From Bacilli bacterium (GTDB taxonomy: Bacteria > Bacillota_I > Bacilli_A > RFN20 > CAG-826), in contig DAOKYO010000001.1 in assembly GCA_035326105.1 (NCBI GenBank), forward strand, positions 124,001 through 188,000: DNA of 64,000 nt, given 5' to 3'. The translations under genes were made by a program, and so were the position numbers. The notes below the pieces were generated by a model that ran no database searches, was not told where the DNA came from, and saw nothing but the letters and a program-made list of their open reading frames with translations. Positions 18,372 to 28,033 of this stretch are shown here, in pieces. The number at the start of each line of letters is the position of its first letter. Position 1 is the stretch's first letter.

Positions 18372-20087
18372 GCGGGCGGCAATGCGAATGGTTATCTTTG
18401 TTCCTTTGCCAACAGTGCTTTTTACCTTCAGACCATAGCCATTTCCATATTCGAGTTTAATCCGCTCATTAACATTGTAAAGCCCATACCCACCTTTATG
18501 GAGGGCGGTTTTTTCTTTTCTTTTAAAAAGATCATCTTTGGGTTCAAAACCGATTCCGTCATCAATTATTTCATAAACGACATCTTTTTTGTCCAGATAG
18601 GCATTAATCTCGATATGACCCATTCTTTCTAGCGAGGATATACCATGTTTAATCGAGTTTTCAACAATTGGCTGAAGAAGTATTTTTAGCGTTTTATATG
18701 GTTTTACTTCCTCACTCAAATTGTAAGTGACCGAAAACTTATCTGGAAAGCGGATTAATTCGATAGCCATAAAATGTTGAATTAACTCCACTTCCTCTTC
18801 CACCGTAATGAATTTATCTCCGCGATGAAGCGATATACGAAAGAATTTTGCCAGTGCTAAAACCAATTTTTCGATGTCGGGTTCCTTCTTAATCTTGGCC
18901 ATCCAGGCAATTGTATCAAGGGTGTTATATAGAAAATGCGGGTTAATCTGTTCCTGGAGAGAGTCTAATTCTAGTTTTCGCTGATACTCTGCATCCTCCC
19001 GATTTTTTTCCATTAAGGAATAGATTCGGGTAATCATTTCATCATAGCTTCTCTCCAATTGGGCAATCTCGTCATCCTCAACGGTGATGGCGGTAAACGA
19101 CGGGGGCAAAGCCGGGTCATAACCGATGATTTTTTGCGATAATTTTTTTATCGGCGAAACGAGTCTTCGCGTCATAATAATCGATAGGCCAACGGAAAGA
19201 AGTAAAACGATAAAGGCTGTGATAAAAATCAGAGTCTGCATACTTTGTAATTCAGAAAACAAAACTTGATAGGGTTGGACTGAAACCAAATGCCAGTTAA
19301 AACCATACGATGACGTAATTTCCGATAGAGGTGTAATCGCTATAACTTCTCGCTTGCCATCAATATTTATTATTTCGTGGTGAGCATCATCCTTAATTGG
19401 ATAATAGTTAGGATTATATAAGAAAGTTCCGGCACTAGCTTGCTGCTGAGAGGCGATGATATAATGCCCGCTATCCATCAAAAATGAAAACCCGGTTGAA
19501 GCGGTAATATTAGTGATAATATCCGCCACCAAAGCATGATGGACATAAAAGAAAGTTGTTGCCACCGGGGCATCGTCCTGAAGAGAATTAATAACTCTCT
19601 TTCCGAATACCAAATATAACTCTTTGCCGTCTTGGCTTGGTGAGGTGCGAAGGTAATTAATCCAGCTTTCGCTGTTGACGACTTTTTCCTGATCGACCGC
19701 TAGTGGCGTTGGCAAATTTTCATTGCTGGATAATTCATGCCCCTGATACTCAGTTACTACGCCCGCATAGATCATCGTATTAATATGCGCCTGGTTAATT
19801 AATTCCTCATAACTAGCATCAATATCGCTGCTATCGGCTAGTTCATCAAGATTATCCGTTGTAAAAATTCGCGCATAAGTAGCCAATGTCTCATATACAA
19901 TTTGATCCAACGAGCTTCCAACTTGTTCCTGCTGAACATAAATGCTCGTTTTAAGATATTCATCGGTTAAAATCGATGAAGCCAAAAAGGAACCGCCTAG
20001 AATCACCAACGCATCGGCGATAAGAACGGTGAATACGATTGTGATATACCGCCACAAAATTGTCCGTTTTAAATTGGTTTTTCTCAT
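18366..20087 (-). CDS. Sensor histidine kinase, YesM/LytS family
   Basis: 573 residues. Two membrane helices (about 13-37 and 286-305) enclose an extracellular Cache-like ligand domain. HAMP about 306-360; His_kinase domain with phospho-acceptor His384 in INPHFLYNTLD; ATPase with N-box ENSIKHG (Asn477), G1 DDGIGF and G2 GGYGLYNVNERI. The pair with the downstream response regulator is translationally coupled: the regulator is upstream and its stop overlaps the kinase start by 4 bases. Likely senses an extracellular sugar or the binding protein and controls the glycan locus. Confidence 0.93.
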   Translation of the reverse strand: MRKTNLKRTILWRYITIVFTVLIADALVILGGSFLASSILTDEYLKTSIYVQQEQVGSSLDQIVYETLATYARIFTTDNLDELADSSDIDASYEELINQAHINTMIYAGVVTEYQGHELSSNENLPTPLAVDQEKVVNSESWINYLRTSPSQDGKELYLVFGKRVINSLQDDAPVATTFFYVHHALVADIITNITASTGFSFLMDSGHYIIASQQQASAGTFLYNPNYYPIKDDAHHEIINIDGKREVIAITPLSEITSSYGFNWHLVSVQPYQVLFSELQSMQTLIFITAFIVLLLSVGLSIIMTRRLVSPIKKLSQKIIGYDPALPPSFTAITVEDDEIAQLERSYDEMITRIYSLMEKNREDAEYQRKLELDSLQEQINPHFLYNTLDTIAWMAKIKKEPDIEKLVLALAKFFRISLHRGDKFITVEEEVELIQHFMAIELIRFPDKFSVTYNLSEEVKPYKTLKILLQPIVENSIKHGISSLERMGHIEINAYLDKKDVVYEIIDDGIGFEPKDDLFKRKEKTALHKGGYGLYNVNERIKLEYGNGYGLKVKSTVGKGTKITIRIAARL

Positions 20088-21286
20088 CGATATTGCTCCA
20101 TATACGCGCTAGGAAGAATATTGAATTTTCGACTGAAAACCAATGAAAAATACTTTACGTCGTGGTAACCGACAAGATAGCTTACTTCATTAACCCGGTA
20201 GGAGCCGTTGCGCAATAATTTACGGGCGACCAATAGCCGATAGTCGGTAAGAATTTCATTAAAGGTTTTGTCGGTTTCTTCTTTAAATTGATGCATAAGG
20301 TGGGATTCGCTGACCTGAAGTTCCTCGGCGACCCGCTTAACCGTAATATCATCCGCGTAGTGATGACTGATATAAGCTAAAGCATCGGTGATTGTTTTCC
20401 GATACCGACCGATGGGCGAGTTTTCTAGGGCGATAGTATTTAGGCCGATCATAAGTTTGCTGTTTAATAAATCTTCACTGGTTTTATGGGCACCGGCTAA
20501 TGACAAAAGCGAACCAAATTGGCAAATTGATACCGAAACGGTTTCATCTTCCAATCGCTCATATTCCTCAAGAATCATCCTTATTTTGTCGGCCACCGCC
20601 TCACTTGAAGTCTTCTCCACAAAGATGTAGAGTCGCCGGTCCAAAATAAGCGTTACATTGTCTTCATCATCCATATGATCATTAATGCATTTTTGAAGAA
20701 GGGAAAAAGAAAAGCCGGTTCCGGCTTCGTCATCGGAGCGCATACTGACCAAAAAGCCCCGTGCCGGGAGATGAAAATCGAGGATTTTTTCTTTTTTTTC
20801 AATTTCTTCCAAACTGTGAATTTGGCCGTTAAAAAGGTCGCGAATAAATTGCTGTTTAACAACCGGTAGCTGTTCGCTAAGTTCACTGATGAGGGCCTGA
20901 TGTGCCATTTCTTGCTGTAATTGACGGAGTGCCCCCTTTATTGCTGCCACTAATTCATCATTGTCAACCGGCTTTAAAACATAAGCGACAACGCCATTCT
21001 CAAATGATGATTTCGCATATTCAAAATCGCGATAACCGGACAGAATAATTATCTTTCCGGTGAAGTTATTTTGCTTTAACTTAACCGCCAGTTCAACTCC
21101 GGTCATAACCGGCATCCGAACATCAGAAATGATAAGGTCGGGATTCAGGCGCATCGCCTCCTCAAAACCTTGGAGTCCGTTGCTGGCCTCGCCAACGATT
21201 TGAATGCCGTTCGCCGCCCAATCAATTGTCATTTTGAGTCCTTCACGGACTAAATATTCATCATCTATTATCAGTAACTTATACAT
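20084..21286 (-). CDS. Response regulator with AraC-type DNA-binding domain, YesN family
   Basis: 400 residues from ATG 21286, selected because GAGG lies 6 bases ahead; the frame from 21298 would use the bases forming that site. Receiver domain with IIDDE, phospho-acceptor Asp55 in IISDVRMP and Lys in VLKPVD. A long linker follows (about 125-295), then a C-terminal double helix-turn-helix of AraC type (about 300-400, VAEELQVSESHL and VSYLVGYHDVKYFSLVFSRKF). AraC regulators bind direct repeats about 21 bp apart, which is what is found ahead of the 17260 and 7132 genes. Confidence 0.93.
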   Translation of the reverse strand: MYKLLIIDDEYLVREGLKMTIDWAANGIQIVGEASNGLQGFEEAMRLNPDLIISDVRMPVMTGVELAVKLKQNNFTGKIIILSGYRDFEYAKSSFENGVVAYVLKPVDNDELVAAIKGALRQLQQEMAHQALISELSEQLPVVKQQFIRDLFNGQIHSLEEIEKKEKILDFHLPARGFLVSMRSDDEAGTGFSFSLLQKCINDHMDDEDNVTLILDRRLYIFVEKTSSEAVADKIRMILEEYERLEDETVSVSICQFGSLLSLAGAHKTSEDLLNSKLMIGLNTIALENSPIGRYRKTITDALAYISHHYADDITVKRVAEELQVSESHLMHQFKEETDKTFNEILTDYRLLVARKLLRNGSYRVNEVSYLVGYHDVKYFSLVFSRKFNILPSAYMEQYR

Positions 21287-21306
21287 TGGGGACCTCATCT
21301 ATTTAT

Positions 21307-21335
21307 AGCATAGTCCCATATCAAATATAATACAA
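21307..21335 (-). promoter_or_regulatory. Probable promoter of the yesN-yesM pair
   Basis: On the minus strand TTGTAT (21335-21330), 17-bp spacer, TATGCT (21312-21307). It lies directly ahead of the regulator start. Confidence 0.45.
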
Positions 21336-21356
21336 TGGTAGAATATACTGCAAAAA

Positions 21357-22568
21357 CTACTCTGCTTTAATCTTTTTAAAGCAGGCGTATTGGGTCATGC
21401 CATCTCTAAATTTCTGTTTTATTTCGCCCTGAATTAAAGGCAAAAGATACTCGCGCATGAGTTGACCTTCGCCATGAATGTCCGCTATCAATTCCGGTGG
21501 CATTTTTCTTTCCGCATTGGCAATTCGGCTCAGATGTTTTAGACCATAGGTTGAATGATAGACACCTTTTTTGTCAAGGTTGCGCTTAATGATTACCATG
21601 GCGTTTGAATGTCCGCCAATAACTCGTTTAACCGCCACTGAGGAAACTTTAATCGCCTCTTTTTGATCGGTAGGAGTAATGTGCACAGTTCCCGCCCGTT
21701 GCATTAAAGAGAATTCAATCGGCCGAGCCGGAATCCCATATCGCTCCTTGAGTTCTTCTCCTAGCATATTAGCAACTCCGCCCAATTGAATGTGGTTAAA
21801 GGCGTCAACCGAAATATTTTTTCCGGGTAAAAACGCCTGCACACCCTCGCTGATAACAATGAAGGCTTTTCCTTTTGCTTCATAGATTTTTTTAACCCGT
21901 TCCAAGAATCTTTCTAAATCAAAACTCTCTTCCGGTAAAAATATGTCATCCGCACGAAGCGAAGACGGCAAAAGCGCGGCCGCGGCCGTTAACCAGCCGG
22001 CGTTGCGCCCCATAACTTCGACAATAGCAACTTTTCCTTTGTCGTAGCAATGATTGTCAATTTGAATATCTTGCAGCGTTTGAAGAACATATTTGGCCGC
22101 ACTGGGATACCCCAAACAATGATCGGTAAAATACAAATCATTATCAATCGTCTTAGGAATCCCTATAACTTTGCAATCGTAATCGCTCTGTCCAAAGAAG
22201 CAACTCAGTTTATGACATGTATCCATTGAGTCATTACCGCCATTGACAAGTAAAAATCCGATATTGTGTCTTTTTATGGTCGAAAGAATCTTTTGATAAT
22301 CTTCATGCGAAATATCTTTGCTTAGTTTATAGCGCGTCGATCCAAGTATTGCCCCTGGCGTTTGCTTCAAAAGTTCAATTTGCTCCGCCTCTTCCTGTTC
22401 TAAGTCAATAATATTGTCTTTTAATAATCCTTCAATTCCATATAGGGATCCATATATCCCTTCAATTAAATCGGGGTGTTTTTTAGCTTCCTTAATGACA
22501 CCATATAAGGAAGTGTTGATAACCGCCGTCGGCCCTCCACTTTGGAGATAAAGCAATGCTCGTTTCAT
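21357..22568 (-). CDS. Pyrophosphate-dependent-type 6-phosphofructokinase
   Basis: 403 residues. Glycolytic phosphorylation (reversible if PPi-linked) of fructose-6-phosphate. SGGPTAVIN at the N terminus, GGNDSMD with Asp113 and PKTIDND with Lys139: the Asp and Lys at these two positions mark PPi users, whereas ATP enzymes have Gly at the first. MGRNAGW is the substrate-binding segment. The phosphoryl donor is inferred from those residues. The promoter contains a perfect cre site, so glucose status probably controls it. Confidence 0.9.
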   Translation of the reverse strand: MKRALLYLQSGGPTAVINTSLYGVIKEAKKHPDLIEGIYGSLYGIEGLLKDNIIDLEQEEAEQIELLKQTPGAILGSTRYKLSKDISHEDYQKILSTIKRHNIGFLLVNGGNDSMDTCHKLSCFFGQSDYDCKVIGIPKTIDNDLYFTDHCLGYPSAAKYVLQTLQDIQIDNHCYDKGKVAIVEVMGRNAGWLTAAAALLPSSLRADDIFLPEESFDLERFLERVKKIYEAKGKAFIVISEGVQAFLPGKNISVDAFNHIQLGGVANMLGEELKERYGIPARPIEFSLMQRAGTVHITPTDQKEAIKVSSVAVKRVIGGHSNAMVIIKRNLDKKGVYHSTYGLKHLSRIANAERKMPPELIADIHGEGQLMREYLLPLIQGEIKQKFRDGMTQYACFKKIKAE

Positions 22569-22603
22569 AAATTTTTTCCTCTAATATTTCTTTGCTAATT
22601 ACT

Positions 22604-22631
22604 ATTATAAACATAATGAAAGCGTTAACAA
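22604..22631 (-). promoter_or_regulatory. Promoter of the phosphofructokinase gene
   Basis: On the minus strand TTGTTA (22631-22626), 16-bp spacer, TATAAT (22609-22604). Confidence 0.65.
22617..22630 (-). promoter_or_regulatory. Perfect cre (CcpA) site in the phosphofructokinase promoter
   Basis: TGAAAGCGTTAACA fits TGWAANCGNTNWCA at all 14 positions. It lies over the -35 and the spacer, a position expected to repress. Confidence 0.7.
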
Positions 22632-22653
22632 TAACTGAAATTACTTAAATAAT

Positions 22654-22683
22654 TAAAAAAGAGAGCATTGCCACTCTCTTTTA
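22654..22683 (-). terminator. Terminator of the ATP synthase operon
   Basis: On the minus strand the stem AAAAGAGAG / CTCTCTTTT (loop of about 8 bases) is followed by a T run. It lies immediately downstream of the atpC stop. Confidence 0.88.
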
Positions 22684-22688
22684 ATTCA

Positions 22689-23129
22689 TTAACTAAGGTC
22701 GGAATCAGACGGATTTTTATCAAAATCACCGCTATATTCACCGACTTTAAGTCGAGTTAAGGCCCGCATCAAGGCTGCCGTCGCCTTCTTAACATCTTTG
22801 TTGCTTTCCTGCTTGGCAATAATTTCTTCGGCCCGCTTTTTTGCCATCTTTGCGCGTTCAGAATCAATTTCATCAAACCTTTCAATCGTCTCGGCTAAGA
22901 TAGTCGTGATGTCTTTTTTTACCATCAAGACCCCACCGCTGATGGCAAAACTTATCTGCTGACCATCAACCTGATAATAAAGTTCACCCGTTTCAATGAC
23001 CACATTCAAAGGATAGGTGTTAGGCAACACTGTATAAGGACCACTTTTAGTGGGTACATGAACAAGATCTACTTCTCCAGAAAATTTCTTTCTTTCTGGG
23101 GTAAGAATCTCCAGTGTCAATCGTTCCAT
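22689..23129 (-). CDS. atpC: ATP synthase F1 epsilon subunit
   Basis: 146 residues. N-terminal beta-sandwich (LEILTPERKKFSGEVDLVHVPTKSG) and C-terminal helical hairpin that can inhibit the motor. Last gene of the ATP synthase operon; atpD stop is 1 base before its start. Confidence 0.93.
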   Translation of the reverse strand: MERLTLEILTPERKKFSGEVDLVHVPTKSGPYTVLPNTYPLNVVIETGELYYQVDGQQISFAISGGVLMVKKDITTILAETIERFDEIDSERAKMAKKRAEEIIAKQESNKDVKKATAALMRALTRLKVGEYSGDFDKNPSDSDLS

Positions 23130-23130
23130 A

Positions 23131-24540
23131 CTACTTGAGTGTCTCCGCTTTTAGCAATACATCCTCTATCGTTCCCACATACAGAAAAGCTTGTTCGGGA
23201 AGATTATCGTACTTGCCGGAAATGATCTCTTTTACTGAACGAACTGTATCTTTGACCGGCACAAAAATACCCGGTTGATTGTTAAAAGCCTCGGCTACAT
23301 GCAGGGGCTGTGAAAGGAAATTTCTCAATCTTCGAGCCCGATTTACCACTCCTTTGTCTTCTTCTGAAAGTTCATCCATTCCCAGAATAGCGATAATATC
23401 CGCCAGTTCTTTGTATTTTTGAAGAATCTCCTGCGCTTGTCGCGCAACCATATAATGTTCTTCGCCAACATATTCCGGGCTTAACGCCTGTGAGTTGCTG
23501 CCCAAGGGATCGACCGCGGGATAAATGCCCAATGCGGCAATGTTTTGATCGAGAACAGTCTTCGAATCAAGATGAGTAAAAGTTGTCGCCGGAGCTGGAT
23601 CGGTGAGATCATCCGCGGGAACATAAATTGCTTGAATGGAAGTAATTGAGCCATTGTTGGTCGAGGTAATCCGCTCTTGAAGTTGCCCCATTTCCGTGGC
23701 TAGAGTCGGTTGATAACCGACTGCGGAAGGCATTCTGCCGAGCAAGGCTGAAACCTCACTTCCAGCCTGTGAAAAACGGAATATGTTATCAATAAACAAC
23801 AGGACATCCTGATGGGCCGTATCTCGGAAATACTCCGCCATTGTAAGTGCCGTTAACGCTACCCGCATTCTTGCGCCCGGCGGCTCATTCATTTGACCAA
23901 AAACAAGCGCCGTCTTATCAAGGACTCCGCTCTTTGTCATTTCTAGATATAAGTCATTGCCTTCGCGGCTTCTTTCACCGACACCCGCGAAAACTGAAAT
24001 ACCGCTCTTTTCGGTGGCGATATTATGAATCAATTCTTGAATAAGAACGGTTTTGCCTACGCCCGCTCCGCCAAAAAGCCCGACTTTGCCGCCTTTTAAA
24101 TATGGACACATCAAATCGAGAACTTTAATTCCGGTCTCCAAAATTTCATGGCTGACATTCTGATCTTTGAAAGATGGTGGATTACGATGAATGGGCTGAT
24201 GAAGTTCATGGGAAAAATCTCCCCCCTTATTGTCAATTGGGCGCCCTAAGACGTCAAACATTCGGCCGAGGGTACATTTTCCAACCGGAACGGATATCGG
24301 CTCACCGGTATTTAACACTTTCATTCCTCGAACTATCCCGTCCGTAGGTCCCATGGCGACCGTTCGTACCACGTCATCTCCGATATGCTGAGCCACTTCT
24401 ACCACCAATGGTTCCTTCTTTGATAACGGTATCTCTAAAGCGGTCAAAAGATTGGGGAGTTGCCCCTCGGGGAATTGAACATCGATAATCGGTCCGATAG
24501 CCTGAATTATCTTGCCTTCCGCTAATTTTGTTTTGTTCAT
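23131..24540 (-). CDS. atpD: ATP synthase F1 beta subunit
   Basis: 469 residues from ATG 24540 (GAGGA 8 bases ahead); the longer frame starts at a GTG inside the end of atpG. Catalytic nucleotide site: Walker A GGAGVGKTV, catalytic Glu in GERSREGND, Walker B LLFID, and ALLGRMPSAVGYQPTL. The operon order is the standard one. Confidence 0.97.
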   Translation of the reverse strand: MNKTKLAEGKIIQAIGPIIDVQFPEGQLPNLLTALEIPLSKKEPLVVEVAQHIGDDVVRTVAMGPTDGIVRGMKVLNTGEPISVPVGKCTLGRMFDVLGRPIDNKGGDFSHELHQPIHRNPPSFKDQNVSHEILETGIKVLDLMCPYLKGGKVGLFGGAGVGKTVLIQELIHNIATEKSGISVFAGVGERSREGNDLYLEMTKSGVLDKTALVFGQMNEPPGARMRVALTALTMAEYFRDTAHQDVLLFIDNIFRFSQAGSEVSALLGRMPSAVGYQPTLATEMGQLQERITSTNNGSITSIQAIYVPADDLTDPAPATTFTHLDSKTVLDQNIAALGIYPAVDPLGSNSQALSPEYVGEEHYMVARQAQEILQKYKELADIIAILGMDELSEEDKGVVNRARRLRNFLSQPLHVAEAFNNQPGIFVPVKDTVRSVKEIISGKYDNLPEQAFLYVGTIEDVLLKAETLK

Positions 24541-24551
24541 GTGCTTGATCC

Positions 24552-25397
24552 TCACTTTCCGCCGGCAATTACTTCCGTTATTTCTTGGGTAATTGCTGCT
24601 TGTCGGGCGGTATTATATTCAATCATTAATCGATCAATTAAATCATCAGCATTCTTGGTGGCTTGCTCCATGGCGTTTCTTCTCGCGCTTTGCTCAGAAA
24701 CCTGAGAGGCTAGCAAGAACGAATATAGGCGAGAGTTTATGTATATTGGAAGTAAACTAATAAAGAATTCTTCTCTTGTCGGTTCCACAATTGCTCCCGG
24801 GTGAAGATTTTCCATAGGTGACGGAGTGTCTTTTGCATTTTTTAAAGGAAGCAACTGTACGCTATTTACCCGACTTGATAGGGAATTAAGATATTCCGTA
24901 TAATGAACGATGACTCGCCTATACTTCTTTTGTGCATAGGCATGCCGGATAAAAGAAGCTAAGAATCTCGTTTCATCAAAATCAATGCCTAAATCAATAA
25001 AGTTTTCAATTTTGGTATAGGGGGTATCCTGAAAGTGACGATGACCGCGCCGGCCGATGATAACAAGCGCATCCGCCGGTTTCAAAATCGGTTCCACTTT
25101 CGCATAGATGGCATTATTGAAAGATCCGCATAATCCAAGCGATGAAGTAATGATGACATGCAAATCACCTTCGGCCTCTATTTGCTCACTAAAATAAACC
25201 GAGGTGATTTCTTCATCGGTATTAATCGTATTCCGCATGAGCTCAATAAAGTCATCCGAAAAACGCTTGTTCTCCTCGTAGCGCTTCTGCCATATTTTTA
25301 ATTTGGTTATCGCCACTAATTTCATAGCTTTAGTAATTTTACTCGTGGCCTTGATTGAAGTGATACGGCGTTTCGTTACCTGCATTGCAACCGACAT
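24552..25397 (-). CDS. atpG: ATP synthase F1 gamma subunit
   Basis: 281 residues. Rotor shaft: N-terminal helix VTKRRITSIKATSKITKAMKLV and C-terminal helix RRNAMEQATKNADDLID are the family hallmarks. Two bases separate it from atpA; its stop precedes the atpD ATG by 11 bases. Confidence 0.95.
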   Translation of the reverse strand: MSVAMQVTKRRITSIKATSKITKAMKLVAITKLKIWQKRYEENKRFSDDFIELMRNTINTDEEITSVYFSEQIEAEGDLHVIITSSLGLCGSFNNAIYAKVEPILKPADALVIIGRRGHRHFQDTPYTKIENFIDLGIDFDETRFLASFIRHAYAQKKYRRVIVHYTEYLNSLSSRVNSVQLLPLKNAKDTPSPMENLHPGAIVEPTREEFFISLLPIYINSRLYSFLLASQVSEQSARRNAMEQATKNADDLIDRLMIEYNTARQAAITQEITEVIAGGK

Positions 25398-25399
25398 AA

Positions 25400-26926
25400 T
25401 TAGATTGCCTCATCATTTGTAAATGTCTTAGTGGATAACAGATCTTTTACAAATGTCACTATTTTCTCTTCTAAATCATCGACAAATTTTTTGTTTTGCA
25501 TGACAGAAGCTAAATATTCCGGATGCTGTATGGTCAAGGTTCCGTATGCTTCCTCTAAAAAAGTATGAATTGAAGATAGGGGAATATTCTCCAAAAGGCG
25601 AGATTTAGCAATCAGCAATTCAAAAATTTCTTGCTCCAACTTAAAGGGGGTATATTGCGGTTGACGCAGAACTTCCATCAGCACTTCCCCGTGCCGCAGC
25701 ACCCTTTTGGTGGAAGAATCCAAATCGCTGCCGAATTGGGAAAAACTTTGCAGTTCACGATAGTTTGCTAATTCGATTTTCAACGACCCCGCCACTTGTC
25801 TCATCGCTTTTATTTGGGCTGATCCGCCAACCCGAGAAACGGATTGGCCGCTGTCGATCGCCGGTCTTTGACCTGACGCAAAAAGTGAGGACATGAGAAA
25901 TATTTGCCCGTCGGTGATAGAAATAACATTTGTCGGAATATAGGCCGAGCGATCGCCGGCTTGCGTCTCAATGATGGGCAAAGCGGTAATCGATCCGCCG
26001 CCGTTTTCATCCGAAAGACGGCAGGCTCTTTCCAATAACCGCGAGTGAAGATAGAAAATATCTCCGGGATAAGCTTCCCGGCCAGGAGCCCTTTTCAAAA
26101 GTAATGACAATGTGCGGTAGGCAACCGCATGCTTTGATAAATCATCATAGACTATTAAGACATTCTTTCCTTGTTCCATCCACTCTTCGGCAATGCTTAC
26201 TCCAGCAAATGGAGCAATCATTTGTAGGGGAGCCAGTTCGCTGGCGGTAGCCGAAACTATCGTCGTATATCCCATCGCTCCTTCATGCCTTAAACGATCG
26301 GCAATATTTGCCACACTACTCTGCTTTTGGCCGATAGCGACATATACGCAAAGAACATCTTTTCCTTTTTGATTGATTATCGCATCGATGGCGATTGCCG
26401 TTTTCCCCGTTTGTCGATCGCCAATGATCAATTCCCGTTGTCCTTTTCCGATTGGAATCATCGAATCAATGGCTTTGATGCCTGTCAATAAAGGTTCATT
26501 GACTGGTTGCCGAAGCATAACTCCGGGAGCAATTCGCTCAATTGGTCTTGTCTTAGAATATTTAATTGGACCTAAACCGTCGATTGGCTGGCCGATAGCG
26601 TTGACTACCCGGCCGATAAGTCCGTCGCCAACCGGGACTTCCACCACTTTACCCGTCCGCTTAACTGTGTCGCCCTCTTTTATCTCATAATCATCGCCTA
26701 AAAGAACGGCACCGACATTGTCCGGTTCCAAATTTTGCACCATCCCATAAACATCGCCGGGAAAGAGAAGTAATTCGCCAAGCATCGCGCTGTCTAATCC
26801 ATAGATAATAGCAATACCGTCGCCAATACTCACAATGGTCCCCACATCGCTAGCGACAATTTGGGTTTTATAATTCTTGATTTCCGCTTTAATTAAAGCG
26901 CTGATTTCATTTGTATTGATTGTCAT
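25400..26926 (-). CDS. atpA: ATP synthase F1 alpha subunit
   Basis: 508 residues. Walker A GDRQTGKTA, the arginine finger in the SVSRVGGSAQ region, and VPVGDGLIGRVVNAIGQPIDG of the N-terminal crown. Non-catalytic nucleotide-binding subunit. One base after atpH. Confidence 0.97.
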   Translation of the reverse strand: MTINTNEISALIKAEIKNYKTQIVASDVGTIVSIGDGIAIIYGLDSAMLGELLLFPGDVYGMVQNLEPDNVGAVLLGDDYEIKEGDTVKRTGKVVEVPVGDGLIGRVVNAIGQPIDGLGPIKYSKTRPIERIAPGVMLRQPVNEPLLTGIKAIDSMIPIGKGQRELIIGDRQTGKTAIAIDAIINQKGKDVLCVYVAIGQKQSSVANIADRLRHEGAMGYTTIVSATASELAPLQMIAPFAGVSIAEEWMEQGKNVLIVYDDLSKHAVAYRTLSLLLKRAPGREAYPGDIFYLHSRLLERACRLSDENGGGSITALPIIETQAGDRSAYIPTNVISITDGQIFLMSSLFASGQRPAIDSGQSVSRVGGSAQIKAMRQVAGSLKIELANYRELQSFSQFGSDLDSSTKRVLRHGEVLMEVLRQPQYTPFKLEQEIFELLIAKSRLLENIPLSSIHTFLEEAYGTLTIQHPEYLASVMQNKKFVDDLEEKIVTFVKDLLSTKTFTNDEAI

Positions 26927-26927
26927 G

Positions 26928-27470
26928 TTACTCCGCCTTTCCTTTGCGCAACTTGAGTAATAACTCGTTTATTTGATGACTGACCGAACCATCATAAACT
27001 TCATCGCCAATAGTAACTTTAACTCCGCCGATCAAATTCGGCTCCAGTCGATTCGTTAACTCCACCTGGTGAGCGCGAACGGCAGATAGCGCCTGCTTTA
27101 ATTTTGTTAATTCGCCATCCGTCAACGGTTGCGATGAGAAGGCAATTCCCTCCTCAATTCCCTTATCCGCATTGACTAAATAGCGAAACTTTTTTGCTAT
27201 TTCTTTGATATCGCGAAGCCGACGCCGATCAATTAATAAATTCACAAAATTAATCAGATACGGCATATCAAATTGTTTAAAAACCTTATCGACGATGCGA
27301 TGGCGGTCTTCTCTTCTAATAAACTCGGAGGTCAAAACCGCATAAAATTGCGGAAATTCATGAAAGGCACGAAGCAGAAAAGAAACGGCTTCTAAATATT
27401 GATCAGTTCTTTTTTCTTCCTTTGCAATACCATATAGGGCTATCGCATAACGCTCGGCAATGCTTTCCAT
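26928..27470 (-). CDS. atpH: ATP synthase F1 delta subunit
   Basis: 180 residues. N-terminal helical domain (ERYAIALYGIAKEEKRTDQY) and C-terminal GGVKVTIGDEVYDGSV, the delta/OSCP signature. Links F1 to the b-subunit stalk. One base after atpF. Confidence 0.94.
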   Translation of the reverse strand: MESIAERYAIALYGIAKEEKRTDQYLEAVSFLLRAFHEFPQFYAVLTSEFIRREDRHRIVDKVFKQFDMPYLINFVNLLIDRRRLRDIKEIAKKFRYLVNADKGIEEGIAFSSQPLTDGELTKLKQALSAVRAHQVELTNRLEPNLIGGVKVTIGDEVYDGSVSHQINELLLKLRKGKAE

Positions 27471-27471
27471 A

Positions 27472-28008
27472 TCAGTTCTTTATATCCTTGATAAAATCAT
27501 CAACCAAGCGACGATTATCCGTTTCATTAATCTCCCGACCCAAAACTTCTTTAGAAGCCAAAAGGGCGACATTAACAATTTCATCATGAATTGCTGCTTC
27601 CGCTTCCTGACGAGCCTGATTAATTTCTTCCAGCGCCTTTTGTTTTTCCTGACGAGCGGCCTCTTTGGCTTCCGCCATCATTTTTTCTCGTGCCACCTCA
27701 GTTTGCGCCTTTGCTTCCATAACTAAATTGACCGCTTTTTTTCTTTCTTCGAGAACGAGAGCGTCGGCTGCCGCCAATTTGTCTTCCATCTCTTTTTTCT
27801 GGGATTCGGCATCTTTGATATTTTTTTCAATGTAATCCGCTCGCGTTATAAGCATTTTCCTTACCGGCTTATATACGAGTTTAACGACAATAATAACAAG
27901 CACACCAAAAGCCAATAATTGCGTAACCAAAGACCAGATGTTTTCTGGTATCAGTTTGCGATAAAAATCATCGGCATTAAACGGCGAACCACTGGAAAAA
28001 ATCCACAT
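27472..28008 (-). CDS. atpF: ATP synthase F0 b subunit
   Basis: 178 residues. One N-terminal membrane helix (about 22-43), then a long charged helix rich in Lys, Glu and Ala that forms the peripheral stalk coiled coil, ending in the delta-binding segment KEVLGREINETDNRRLVDDF. A single b gene, so the stalk is a homodimer. Confidence 0.94.
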   Translation of the reverse strand: MWIFSSGSPFNADDFYRKLIPENIWSLVTQLLAFGVLVIIVVKLVYKPVRKMLITRADYIEKNIKDAESQKKEMEDKLAAADALVLEERKKAVNLVMEAKAQTEVAREKMMAEAKEAARQEKQKALEEINQARQEAEAAIHDEIVNVALLASKEVLGREINETDNRRLVDDFIKDIKN

Positions 28009-28033
28009 AAAACCATCTCCCTAACAAAATATT

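Noticed and set aside
26373..26690. 105-residue frame in atpA
   Set aside because: Shadow of atpA on the other strand.
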